DNA from: Streptomyces sp. NBC_01237 | GTDB lineage: Bacteria; Actinomycetota; Actinomycetes; Streptomycetales; Streptomycetaceae | Assembly: GCF_035917275.1 (NCBI RefSeq) | Contig: NZ_CP108508.1 | Span: forward strand, 806,001-870,000 | DNA length: 64,000 nucleotides | Direction of reading: 5' to 3' | In this document: piece by piece, positions 1 to 8,367 of the stretch | Position numbering within the stretch: position 1 is the first letter of the stretch | Layout: each line of letters begins with the position of its first letter | The notes under the pieces: generated by a model | The model's database searches: none | Told to the model about the DNA's origin: nothing | The model's input: the letters and a program-made list of their open reading frames with translations, nothing else | Translations under genes and position numbers: made by a program

Positions 1-732
1 TACGACGCCGTCTTCGTCGTCAGCTTCTGCTTCGGCGTGCTCGGCGTACTGCTCCTGATCGCGTTCGTCCCCGGTCGCGACGAACTGGGTACGCTCCCGG
101 GCGCGCCCGCCGCACCCGCGGCGAAGCGGCCCACCGCGACCCTCCGCTCGACCCTGCGGCTGCTGTCGCTCCCGCCGTTCCGCCGCATCCTGCTCGCCGC
201 CGCGCTCCTCAGCCTGGTCAGCGTCACCGACGGCTTCCTCTACCTCGTCCTGCAGAACCGCATGCGACTGGACGCGGCCTGGTTCCCCCTGCTCCCGCTG
301 GGCAGCGCCACCGTCTACCTGCTGCTCGCCGTGCCGCTCGGCCGCGCCGCCGACCGCGTCGGAAGACGCGTTCCGTTCCTGGCGGGACACCTCGCGCTGC
401 TCGGGGCGTACGCGGCCCTGCTGTTCCCGATCGGCGGCTGGCCCCTGGCCGGCGCGGTGCTGCTGCTCCACGGCACGTACTACGCGGCCACCGACGGCAT
501 CCTGATGGCCCTGGCCGGTCCGCTGGTACCGCCGGACCGGCGGGCGGGCGGGCTCGCCCTGCTCCAGACGGGCCAGGCGACGGGCCGGCTGTTCGCCTCC
601 GTCCTGTTCGGCGCCGCGTGGACGGCGTGGGGCGTGAGCACCGCCCTGGCCGCGGCCGCGGTGGCGCTCGCCGCCGTCTTCGCCGCCGCCTGCTTCCTGA
701 TCCCCGCCCATGCCTTCCGGGAGACCCCATGA
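1..732 (+). CDS. MFS transporter, C-terminal part (5' end outside window)
   Basis: The reading frame is open from the first base, so the gene starts upstream; 243 residues of the carboxy half are visible. Several hydrophobic helices (residues about 9-21, 60-77, 88-105, 118-140, 144-165 and 205-230) and the cytoplasmic loop GRAADRVGRR between two of them fit the second six-helix bundle of a major facilitator superfamily exporter. Substrate cannot be inferred. The stop overlaps the next start (ATGA), so the following propeller protein is probably translated from the same mRNA. Confidence 0.8.
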   Translation, partial: YDAVFVVSFCFGVLGVLLLIAFVPGRDELGTLPGAPAAPAAKRPTATLRSTLRLLSLPPFRRILLAAALLSLVSVTDGFLYLVLQNRMRLDAAWFPLLPLGSATVYLLLAVPLGRAADRVGRRVPFLAGHLALLGAYAALLFPIGGWPLAGAVLLLHGTYYAATDGILMALAGPLVPPDRRAGGLALLQTGQATGRLFASVLFGAAWTAWGVSTALAAAAVALAAVFAAACFLIPAHAFRETP

Positions 733-1748
733 GCCCTGTGACCCCGCGCGTCCGTGCGGTGGCCGTGACCGCTGCCGGCGCGATGCTGGCGGCGGTCGCC
801 GTCGTGTACACCGTGCACGCCGCCGACCGCGCCGACACCTCCTCCGCCGTCACGTCCTCGCACGTCACACCCGGCGACACCGCCGGGCTGTATCTGCGGA
901 CGGCGAAGGGCACCGTCGCCGTCCAGCCGACGACGAGGACGGGTGGGACCGCACGCGAGGAGACAGCCCTGTCGTGCCGCCGCTTCCACACGAGCGGCGG
1001 CACGGCGGTCTGCCTGACCACCCGGCCGGGCCTGCGGCCGATGACCAGAGCGGTCATCCTCGACGACACCCTGCGCACCCGCCGCACGGTCGACTTCGGC
1101 GGGACACCGAACCGCGCCCGTGTCTCGCCGTCGGGCCGGGTGGTGTCGTGGACGGTGTTCGTCTCCGGCGACTCGTACGCGACGTCCGCGTTCTCCACCC
1201 GCACCGGCATCCTCGACACCCGCACCGGCTATCTGATCAAGAGCATGGAGACCATCCAGCTCTACCTCGACGGCAAACGCCACCACGCCCCCGACGTGAA
1301 CTACTGGGGCGTCACCTTCACCGACGACGACAACCGCTTCTACGCGACCGTGTCGACCGGTGGCAGGACCCACCTCGTCGAAGGGGACCTCAGAACGTGG
1401 AAGGCGCACACCCTGCGCACCAACGTCGAGTGCCCCTCCCTCTCCCCCGACGGAAAGCGCATCGCGTTCAAGAAGCGCGTCCGCGAGGGGGCCGGGAACC
1501 CGTGGCGGCTCCATGTCCTCGACCTGGCGACCATGCGCGAGACACCGCTCGCCGAGACGCACAGCGTCGACGACCAGGCGGCCTGGCTGGGCGACGGCAC
1601 CGTGGCCTACGCCCTCCCGCGCGGGACGAACTCCTCGGACATCTGGTCCGTACCGGCCGACGGCACCGGCACGCCCCGCCTGATCGCCCGCGACGCCTCC
1701 TCCCCCTCGTGGGTCCCGCCCGCCCGGTCGGACACGTCACCCCGATGA
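729..1748 (+). CDS. TolB-like beta-propeller protein, membrane-anchored or secreted
   Basis: A 339-residue protein whose ATG overlaps the MFS stop codon, indicating translational coupling. Residues about 7-27 form a hydrophobic segment that can be a signal anchor or signal peptide. The rest is polar and beta-rich, with PD40/WD40-like turns such as RVSPSGRVVSW and LSPDGKRIAF, typical of TolB-type propeller blades. No catalytic residues are evident. It may be an extracytoplasmic partner of the exporter; that is inference from the coupling only. Confidence 0.7.
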   Translation: MSPVTPRVRAVAVTAAGAMLAAVAVVYTVHAADRADTSSAVTSSHVTPGDTAGLYLRTAKGTVAVQPTTRTGGTAREETALSCRRFHTSGGTAVCLTTRPGLRPMTRAVILDDTLRTRRTVDFGGTPNRARVSPSGRVVSWTVFVSGDSYATSAFSTRTGILDTRTGYLIKSMETIQLYLDGKRHHAPDVNYWGVTFTDDDNRFYATVSTGGRTHLVEGDLRTWKAHTLRTNVECPSLSPDGKRIAFKKRVREGAGNPWRLHVLDLATMRETPLAETHSVDDQAAWLGDGTVAYALPRGTNSSDIWSVPADGTGTPRLIARDASSPSWVPPARSDTSPR

Positions 1749-1758
1749 CATGACGGAT

Positions 1759-1804
1759 GCGTGATCCCTGCGCCACGTCGCTTCCCGATCACGCGGGTCT
1801 CTTC
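1759..1804. promoter_or_regulatory. Inverted repeat upstream of dhaK
   Basis: The eight-base arms GCGTGATC (1759-1766) and GATCACGC (1797-1804) are perfect and lie between the propeller gene and dhaK. It could terminate the upstream operon or be an operator for the dha genes. No regulator gene is adjacent, so its role is open. Confidence 0.3.
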
Positions 1805-1871
1805 GATACTCGGTGTCATGCACTCCGAACCCAGCTCAGGGGCCGGCCGGCACTCTTCCCAGGAGGAACCG

Positions 1872-2864
1872 TTGAGAATGCTCATCAACGTCCCGGAGAC
1901 CGTGGTCGACGACGCGCTCCGGGGCATCGCCGCCGCACACCCCGAACTGACCGTCGATGTCGCCAACCGGGTGGTCGTGCGCCGCGACGCGCCCGTGGCC
2001 GGGAAGGTCGGGCTCGTCTCCGGCGGCGGGTCCGGGCACGAGCCTCTGCACGCCGGGTTCGTCGGGCCGGGAATGCTGTCCGCCGCGTGTCCCGGGGAGG
2101 TGTTCACCTCCCCGGTGCCCGATCAGATGGTGCGGGCGGCGGCCGCCGTCGACAGCGGGGCGGGAGTCCTGTTCATCGTCAAGAACTACACCGGTGACGT
2201 ACTGAACTTCGAGATGGCGGCCGAACTCGCCGAGGACGAAGGGGTGCGGGTCGCCCAGGTGCTGATCGACGACGACGTGGCGGTGAGCGACAGTACGTTC
2301 ACGGCCGGGCGGCGGGGTACCGGCGCGACGCTGTTCGTCGAGAAGATCGCCGGAGCCGCCGCCGACGAGGGGGCGCCGCTGGACCGGGTGGCCGACATCG
2401 CACGGCAGGTGAACGCGTCGTCGCGGAGTTTCGGAGTGGCACTGAGTTCGGTCACCACCCCCGCCAAGGGCAGTCCCACCTTCGATCTGCCACCGGGTGA
2501 ACTGGAGCTGGGCATCGGCATTCACGGCGAACCCGGCCGGGAACGGCGTCCCATGATGACGTCCGGGGAGATCGCCGACTTCGCGGTGAACGCGGTACTG
2601 GAGGATCTGCGGCCCACCGGACCGGTGCTGGCGCTGGTGAACGGGATGGGGGCGACAGGACTGCTGGAACTGTACGGGTTCAACGCCGAGGTGCAGCGGG
2701 TGCTCTCCGAGCGGGGTGTGCCCGTGGCTCGTACGCTCGTGGGGAACTACGTGACCTCGCTCGACATGGCGGGCTGCTCGGTGACGCTCTGCCAGGTCGA
2801 CGAGGAGCTGCTGCGGCTCTGGGACGCGCCCGTGCAGACGGCCGCGCTCCGTTGGGGCCGCTGA
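1872..2864 (+). CDS. dhaK: Dihydroxyacetone kinase, substrate-binding subunit DhaK
   Basis: DhaK binds dihydroxyacetone as a hemiaminal on a histidine and presents it for phosphorylation by DhaL. The 330-residue protein has family hallmarks: LVSGGGSGHEPLHAGF near residue 45, VKNYTGDVLNF, and the substrate-histidine motif GIGIHGEPGR near residue 215. I chose the TTG at 1872, five bases after AGGAGG (1861-1866), because family members usually begin M-K/R-M-L-I-N; the ATG at 1878 is the alternative. First gene of dhaK-dhaL-dhaM. Confidence 0.93.
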   Translation: MRMLINVPETVVDDALRGIAAAHPELTVDVANRVVVRRDAPVAGKVGLVSGGGSGHEPLHAGFVGPGMLSAACPGEVFTSPVPDQMVRAAAAVDSGAGVLFIVKNYTGDVLNFEMAAELAEDEGVRVAQVLIDDDVAVSDSTFTAGRRGTGATLFVEKIAGAAADEGAPLDRVADIARQVNASSRSFGVALSSVTTPAKGSPTFDLPPGELELGIGIHGEPGRERRPMMTSGEIADFAVNAVLEDLRPTGPVLALVNGMGATGLLELYGFNAEVQRVLSERGVPVARTLVGNYVTSLDMAGCSVTLCQVDEELLRLWDAPVQTAALRWGR

Positions 2865-2987
2865 AACGCCGGTACGCCCACAGCGGCCGGTCCGCCGTAC
2901 GGTCCGGCACCCGCCCGTGCCGGACAGCCCCGCCCCGTGCGGGACAGCCCCACCTGTGCCGGAGGGGCCAGAGGAACAGGAGATCAT

Positions 2988-3638
2988 GTGCTCGACGCCG
3001 ACTTCTTCCGCCGGTGGATGGCCGCCACCGCGGCTGCCGTGGACCGTGAGGCGGACCATCTGACCGAGCTGGACTCGGCGATCGGCGACGCCGATCACGG
3101 CAACAACCTCCGGCGCGGCTTCACCGCGGTCACGGCGGTCCTGGAGAAGGAATCCCCTCGGACGCCGGGAGCCGTGCTGACCCTCGCCGGACGACAGTTG
3201 ATCTCCACCGTGGGCGGGGCGTCCGGGCCGTTGTACGGAACGTTGCTCCGGCGTACGGGCAAGACCCTGGGCGAGTCGGCCGAGGTGACGTCCGGGCAGC
3301 TGGCCGAGGCGTTCACGGCCGGTGTCGCGGCGGTGGGGCAGTTGGGCGGGGCGCAGGCCGGGGACAAGACGATGCTCGACGCGCTGCTGCCCGCCGCCGA
3401 CGCCCTGGGCACATCGTTCTCCGCCGCGCGGGACGCGGCGCGGGCCGGTGCGGTGGCGACGGTGCCGTTGCGGGCGCGCAAGGGACGGGCCAGCTATCTG
3501 GGGGAGCGCAGCATCGGTCACCAGGATCCGGGGGCCACCTCCTCCGCGCTCCTCGTCGCCGCGCTGGCCGAGGCCGAAAAGCCGGCCGAGGACGGGCGGG
3601 CGGCCGACGGATCGACGGCCGACGGGAGTGGCGCATGA
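2988..3638 (+). CDS. dhaL: Dihydroxyacetone kinase, ADP-binding subunit DhaL
   Basis: DhaL carries ADP as a cofactor and transfers phosphate from DhaM to dihydroxyacetone bound on DhaK. The 216-residue product shows the Mg/nucleotide site DSAIGDADHGNNLRRG near residue 30 and the GGASGPLYGTLL motif. The GTG start at 2988 lies five bases after AGGAG (2978-2982); upstream codons read as non-coding. It overlaps dhaM by ATGA. The gap of 123 bases from dhaK contains no gene. Confidence 0.92.
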   Translation: MLDADFFRRWMAATAAAVDREADHLTELDSAIGDADHGNNLRRGFTAVTAVLEKESPRTPGAVLTLAGRQLISTVGGASGPLYGTLLRRTGKTLGESAEVTSGQLAEAFTAGVAAVGQLGGAQAGDKTMLDALLPAADALGTSFSAARDAARAGAVATVPLRARKGRASYLGERSIGHQDPGATSSALLVAALAEAEKPAEDGRAADGSTADGSGA

Positions 3639-4045
3639 GCGGGCCCGCACAGGTCGGAATCGTCCTGGTCTCGCACAGCGGGCCGGTGGCCGAGTCCGTC
3701 GCCGAGCTGGCCCGGGGGCTCGCGGCCGGAGGGGCGACCGCGCCCGTCGCCGCGGCCGGGGGCCTGCCGGACGGTGGACTCGGAACGAGCGCGGAGCTGA
3801 TCGCGCGGGCCGCCGAGTCGGTCGACCGCGGGGCCGGTATCGCGGTACTGGTCGACCTCGGGAGTGCGGTGCTCACGGTGAAGGCCATGCTCGCCGAGGG
3901 CGACGAGCTGCCGGAAGGGGCGCGACTGGTCGACGCGCCGTTCGTGGAGGGCGCCGTGGCGGCCGTGGTGACCGCCTCGGCCGGTGGCGATCTCGCGGCG
4001 GTGGAGGCCGCGGCCTCGGAGGCGTACGGCTACCGGAAGGCGTAG
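3635..4045 (+). CDS. dhaM: PTS-dependent dihydroxyacetone kinase phosphotransferase subunit DhaM
   Basis: A 136-residue EIIA-Man-like protein that passes phosphate from the PTS to DhaL. GIVLVSHSG places the phospho-accepting histidine at residue 14, and VDLGSAVLTVKAML is also family-like. It contains only the EIIA-type domain and lacks the fused HPr/EI segments of the E. coli protein, so phosphate must come from the general PTS. Translationally coupled to dhaL (ATGA). Confidence 0.9.
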   Translation: MSGPAQVGIVLVSHSGPVAESVAELARGLAAGGATAPVAAAGGLPDGGLGTSAELIARAAESVDRGAGIAVLVDLGSAVLTVKAMLAEGDELPEGARLVDAPFVEGAVAAVVTASAGGDLAAVEAAASEAYGYRKA

Positions 4046-4054
4046 GGGCCCGTG

Positions 4055-4081
4055 AACCGCCCGGAACCGCTCCGGGCGGTT
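4055..4081 (+). terminator. Intrinsic terminator after dhaKLM
   Basis: Perfect 11-bp stem (AACCGCCCGGA at 4055-4065 with its complement at 4071-4081) around a five-base loop, ten bases after the dhaM stop. Confidence 0.75.
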
Positions 4082-4125
4082 CGGCACACGGCGCCACCCC
4101 GCCCCGGTGCCGCGTCCATCGCACA

Positions 4126-4170
4126 CCGCCCGGTCCCGCGTCCACGACTCGTGGACGCGGGACCGGGCGG
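4126..4170 (-). terminator. Very long perfect hairpin ending the converging 4178-7666 gene
   Basis: Arms 4126-4147 and 4149-4170 are perfect 22-mers around a single central base. The hairpin lies eight bases past the stop of the minus-strand gene and 80 bases past dhaM, so it probably stops transcription from both directions. Confidence 0.7.
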
Positions 4171-4177
4171 CCGTGTG

Positions 4178-7100
4178 TCAGGCGGCCGGGGCCGCCGCCT
4201 TCGCCACGATCTCGATCCGGGCCCGTTGTGTCGTGCCGTTGACCGTCACCGCGAGCGTGACGGTGCCGGGGCGCAGGGCCGTGAGCGTGCCGGTGACCGG
4301 GTCGAGGACGGCGGTGTGGCGGTGCCGGGCGTCCTCCAAGTCCCCGACGTACACGTTCGGTGACCCTGTCCAGTCCGCGCTGAGCGGGAACGCCACCGGG
4401 ACGGTGCGCGCGCCCTGGACGACGCTCGCGCCCACCTTCGTACGCTCCCCCGCGACGATCACCGTCGGTGCGTCGAGGGTGAGGGAGTCGACGTGCGCCC
4501 GGGTCTGGACGGAGATCCAGTCGGGGCCGCCCCGCCACGGCCGCTGCCGGGCCGCCGCCTGCTCGCCGGCCGGTACCCGGTCGGCGCCGATGAGCGACCA
4601 CCCGGTGAAACCGCCCTCGCCGGCCGGGCCGGCGGGTGCCTTTCCGGAGTTCCCGTTGATCAGATACGGGACTCCGTCGACGTGCGAGGCGTGGAAGACC
4701 CCGACGTGGCTGCCGATGAAGGCGGCGCCCTTGCCCGTCGTACGGCGGAAGTCGGCGAGCCACTGCTCGATGAGGGCCGCTTCCTTGCGGTCGCCGAGCC
4801 GGCTGCCCTGCTGCGGGGTCGGGTCGCGCGGCGGTACGTGTTCGATCACCGTGACCGAGCCGATGCGGCGGTCCCGGGCTGCCGCGTCGAGCTGCTCCCG
4901 GAACTGCTTGATCTGGGCGAAGCCTCCGCCGCGCAGGCTGAGGCTGGAGGTGTCGAGGGTGATGACCCGGGTGCCCTTGTGGTCGAACGTCCGCTGGGCC
5001 GGGCCGAACTGGGTGACGAAGTTGTCGATCCTGCCCCCCATCACCTCGTGGTTGCCCGGTACGTAGTACCAGGGCAGGGCGTCGCCGAGTTCCTGGTCGA
5101 GTATCTGCCGGGCGAAGGCGAGGTCGGCGGGCGAGCCCTCGTCCACCAGGTCTCCGTTGACGACGAGGAAGTCGGGCCGCGCGGCCCTGATCTCGCGCAG
5201 GGTGCGGCGGGCCCGGGCGACGATGGCGCTGTCGGGGTCACGGGCGACGAACTGGGCGTCCGACATCACGGCGAACCGCCAGTCCCGGCGCTCCGTCACC
5301 GCTGCCGGGTCGATCAACGCGTCGGCCGGCTCCGTCCGTGCGGGCAGGTCGACGGTGGGCGGGACCTGGGCGGTCAGGTCGTCGACGACGATCTCGCCCG
5401 TGTACTGCCGGGCGGCCGCCGTCTCCGCCAGGTAGAACCGGTGCACGCTCAGCGGCATGGCGGCCCCCGGCGGTACGGCGAAGGTGACCTGCCGCCACCC
5501 GGTCCAGGTGACGTAGGGACCGCGCAGCAACTGGTCGGAGCCCGCGGCGTCCTTGAGGTGCAGGGTCGGCCAGGCCCCGTTGGCGTCGCCCTTGATCCAG
5601 AGCCGGTACGACTGGGGCTGTCCGGCCACGGTCACCGGCCGGGGCGGGCTCGCGTAGGCCGCGCGGGTCGCGGTGGACCGGGTGAAGTCGTAGGTGAGCT
5701 TCAGTCCGGTGCCGGTGTGGCCCTCGGGTGTGGCGGCGAGGGAGCCCTCGGCCCGGGCCTGGCTGAACTTCCAGGACGCGGCGTCGTCGAAGGCGGCGAC
5801 CGGCTGTTCGGCGAGGCCGACGCTGACCGCGAGGACGGTGGTGGTGCCCGCGACGGTGGCGGTGACCCGGCCGGCTCCGCTGCCGGTGCGGGAGGCGACG
5901 TCGAAGGAGCCCTGCCCGTTGTCTCGGATGTCGAACAGGTCCCGGTCGTAGTCGAGTTCGATGTCGCGCGGCTCGACGGGAGCGCTGGTGCCGTGGGCGT
6001 CGAGGCCGACGACGCCGAAGGTTCCGGTGGCCTTGGCGTCCGCGAGGCCGACGCGTCGGGTGGTCGGCTCGATGCGGGCGAGTTCGTCCAGGACGGTCAG
6101 CCGGGTGCTGCCGCGGGCGGCGCCCCGCCGGGCGGTCACGTCGGTGCTGCCGCTGCGGCGTGCGGTGAAGAGGCCATGGCGGTCGACCGTGCCGGTGGCC
6201 GGGTTCGCGGTCCGCCAGTGCGGGGTTCCGGCGGCGGGGCCGTACGTCTCGTCGTGACCGGCGGCGGTGAGGGAACGGGTCAGGCCGGGGAAGACCCGCT
6301 CCGGGTGGCCGCCCTTGACGGGGTCGGTGCCCGGCGCGGCCCCTGCGGGGGTCCGGGTCTCCACCCAGAAGCCCTTGAGTCTGCCGCTGCCGTCGGGGGC
6401 GGTGAGGGCGAGACCGTTGGGGACGGTGCGCTCGCTGCCGTCGGACGGACTGTTCTCCACCTGGAGGGCGTCGCTGCCGGGCTCGCGCGCGACAAGCGTC
6501 GAGGAGCCGCCGCCGTCCAGGTTGAGTGCGCTGTACGAACCGGCACGGCGCATCATCAGGCCGAGTTCGGTGAGGGTGACGCCGCCGCTGTCGGCCTGCC
6601 GGCCGTCGACGGTGACGACCTGCATGGTGCGGCCGTCCCGGGAGAATCCGACCGCGGTGCGGGGCGCCGCGGTGTTGTTGCCCTCGCCGTCGTGGTTCTG
6701 GGCGGTGCCGTCGACGACCAGAAGCTCACGGCCGCCGACCGCGGTGCGGGGAACGGGCCCGCTCCCGGCGCGCGCCCGGAACGCGAGAGAGACCGGGTCG
6801 CCGGGCCGCAGCGCCCTCAGCAGGGCCGCTCCCGCTTCGCGGCCGACCAGGACGGTGGTGCCGTCCGGGACGGGGCCCGACCCCGGGGTGCCCGATACGG
6901 AGATGACCCTGCCCTCCCGTACGACGGCTTCCGCGACGGGCGCCGCGGCGTCCACGGTCAGCTTGCGGTCCGCGCTGCCCCAGGCGGAGGTGTACGCGCC
7001 CACACCCTGCGCCGGGACGTTCGCGGCGTTGTGGGCGGCGAGCGGGTGCTGTCCGGACGGCAGGGTCAGGGTGCCCTCGAAGTACAGCTCCAGGACCCGG

Positions 7101-7666
7101 CCCGCGTTCTGGGGACCGATGCCGACGGCTCGGTGGACGCCGGGCGCCGGGGAGTGGACGGGGACGCCGTCCTTGACGCCGGGGCCCAGGGGGGCACCGG
7201 TCTCGTTGATGTCGAAGAAGTCCGCGTTGATCGCGGCGACGGTACGGCGTCCGCTGCCCGGGTCGTGCCGGGCGGCGAGCTCGGAGACCGGGTGCCGCTC
7301 GGCGACCTTGCCCGAGGAGAGGTAGTCGGCGCGCACATCCTCGCCGTCGAGGTCCACGGAGAGCGCGTCGACCCGCAGCCACTTGTCCGATTCGAGCCGG
7401 TCGTACGAGCTGAGGCGCACCCCGGGCGCGATCGGCCGGGATGTGCGGGCGGTCTCGATGCCGTCGCCGAACACCACGGAGCGCGTCCCGCCGGCCGCGC
7501 TCGCGGCGGGCGGGGCAACGGGTCTGAGGACTTCGGCGGCGTTACGGGGGCGGGGGTCGGGGGTCGAATCGGCGGCCGCGGGGGCGAGGGCCCCGGCCGT
7601 CACCGCGGTCACCGTCGCGAGCAGCACGAGCGGCCGCATGGCGGTGCCCAGTATGCCAAGGCCCAC
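4178..7666 (-). CDS. Secreted phosphodiester glycosidase / metallophosphoesterase fusion
   Basis: A 1162-residue exported protein. A signal peptide follows the GTG start at 7666, which sits four bases from AGGAGG (7671-7676) and gives MGLGILGTAMRPLVLL then AGALAPAAA. A NAGPA/DUF2233 phosphodiester glycosidase domain fills about residues 130-420, with VGFSRDGRTMQVVTVDGR and LNLDGGGSST near 384. Bacterial Ig-like and carbohydrate-binding-like regions follow. A calcineurin-type phosphoesterase occupies about 790-1010, with MSDAQF, VNGDLVDEG and PGNHE near 874, then a C-terminal beta region. It probably removes sugar-phosphodiester caps and then phosphate outside the cell; the substrate is unknown. 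Confidence 0.85.
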   Translation of the reverse strand: MGLGILGTAMRPLVLLATVTAVTAGALAPAAADSTPDPRPRNAAEVLRPVAPPAASAAGGTRSVVFGDGIETARTSRPIAPGVRLSSYDRLESDKWLRVDALSVDLDGEDVRADYLSSGKVAERHPVSELAARHDPGSGRRTVAAINADFFDINETGAPLGPGVKDGVPVHSPAPGVHRAVGIGPQNAGRVLELYFEGTLTLPSGQHPLAAHNAANVPAQGVGAYTSAWGSADRKLTVDAAAPVAEAVVREGRVISVSGTPGSGPVPDGTTVLVGREAGAALLRALRPGDPVSLAFRARAGSGPVPRTAVGGRELLVVDGTAQNHDGEGNNTAAPRTAVGFSRDGRTMQVVTVDGRQADSGGVTLTELGLMMRRAGSYSALNLDGGGSSTLVAREPGSDALQVENSPSDGSERTVPNGLALTAPDGSGRLKGFWVETRTPAGAAPGTDPVKGGHPERVFPGLTRSLTAAGHDETYGPAAGTPHWRTANPATGTVDRHGLFTARRSGSTDVTARRGAARGSTRLTVLDELARIEPTTRRVGLADAKATGTFGVVGLDAHGTSAPVEPRDIELDYDRDLFDIRDNGQGSFDVASRTGSGAGRVTATVAGTTTVLAVSVGLAEQPVAAFDDAASWKFSQARAEGSLAATPEGHTGTGLKLTYDFTRSTATRAAYASPPRPVTVAGQPQSYRLWIKGDANGAWPTLHLKDAAGSDQLLRGPYVTWTGWRQVTFAVPPGAAMPLSVHRFYLAETAAARQYTGEIVVDDLTAQVPPTVDLPARTEPADALIDPAAVTERRDWRFAVMSDAQFVARDPDSAIVARARRTLREIRAARPDFLVVNGDLVDEGSPADLAFARQILDQELGDALPWYYVPGNHEVMGGRIDNFVTQFGPAQRTFDHKGTRVITLDTSSLSLRGGGFAQIKQFREQLDAAARDRRIGSVTVIEHVPPRDPTPQQGSRLGDRKEAALIEQWLADFRRTTGKGAAFIGSHVGVFHASHVDGVPYLINGNSGKAPAGPAGEGGFTGWSLIGADRVPAGEQAAARQRPWRGGPDWISVQTRAHVDSLTLDAPTVIVAGERTKVGASVVQGARTVPVAFPLSADWTGSPNVYVGDLEDARHRHTAVLDPVTGTLTALRPGTVTLAVTVNGTTQRARIEIVAKAAAPAA

Positions 7667-7863
7667 AAATCCTCCTGGAATCAAGCGGGTTGCACGGGGG
7701 AAAGCGCTGTCGGCGGACAGCATGGCCGGGCGGACTGGGACACACCAGGGGGCAACGGGGACATCGGAGGAAACACCGCGCGGCGGGTTGATGACCGACA
7801 TGATCACCCAGGTGCGCCGCGTCGGCGTGGCGGCCCGCCGTTCCGGACCGCAGACTTGACGAC

Positions 7864-8367
7864 ATGTCGACGCTCAGGCGCAGCGCGGGTCTCCTCCTCT
7901 TCCGGGTGACGGGCACGGGGAGCGAGCGGGATGTCGAGGTGTTGATCGGGCACATGGGCGGCCCGTTCTGGGCGCGTCGCGAGGAGGCCGCCTGGTCGAT
8001 CCCCAAGGGCGAGTACGGCCCGGAGGAGGAACCAGCCGCCGCCGCCCGCCGGGAGTTCCGGGAAGAGGTGGGGCTACCGGTTCCGGACGGTGCCTGGGTG
8101 CCGCTCGGCGCGGCGCGTCAGCCGAGCGGCAAGACGGTGACCGTGTGGGCGGTGGAGGCGGAACTGGATCCGGCGGCGGCCGTTCCGGGGACGTTCACGA
8201 TGGAGTGGCCGAGGGGGTCCGGTGTGCAGCGGGAGTTCCCGGAGATGGACCGGTTCGCCTGGTGCACACCGGAGCGGGCCGCCGAGCTCCTGGTCACGGG
8301 CCAGCGGGTCTTCCTCGACCGGTTGCGCGGTCAGGTCCGCGAGGGGCACGCCTCCTCGGACGGGTAG
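7864..8367 (+). CDS. NUDIX hydrolase
   Basis: A 167-residue protein with a complete Nudix box beginning at the G of GEYGPEEEP and ending REFREEVGL (G-x5-E-x7-R-E-x-x-E-E-x-G), the Mg-binding site for hydrolysing nucleoside diphosphates linked to another group. The preceding WSIPKGEYGPEE and the following PSGKTVTVWAVE resemble a widespread actinobacterial subfamily of uncertain substrate. Its 3' end overlaps the converging ABC-F gene by 37 bases. Confidence 0.88.
   Translation: MSTLRRSAGLLLFRVTGTGSERDVEVLIGHMGGPFWARREEAAWSIPKGEYGPEEEPAAAARREFREEVGLPVPDGAWVPLGAARQPSGKTVTVWAVEAELDPAAAVPGTFTMEWPRGSGVQREFPEMDRFAWCTPERAAELLVTGQRVFLDRLRGQVREGHASSDG

Noticed and set aside
4493..7909. Long plus-strand open frame opposite the phosphodiester glycosidase
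   Set aside because: Low-complexity Gly/Arg/Val composition; shadow of the minus-strand gene.
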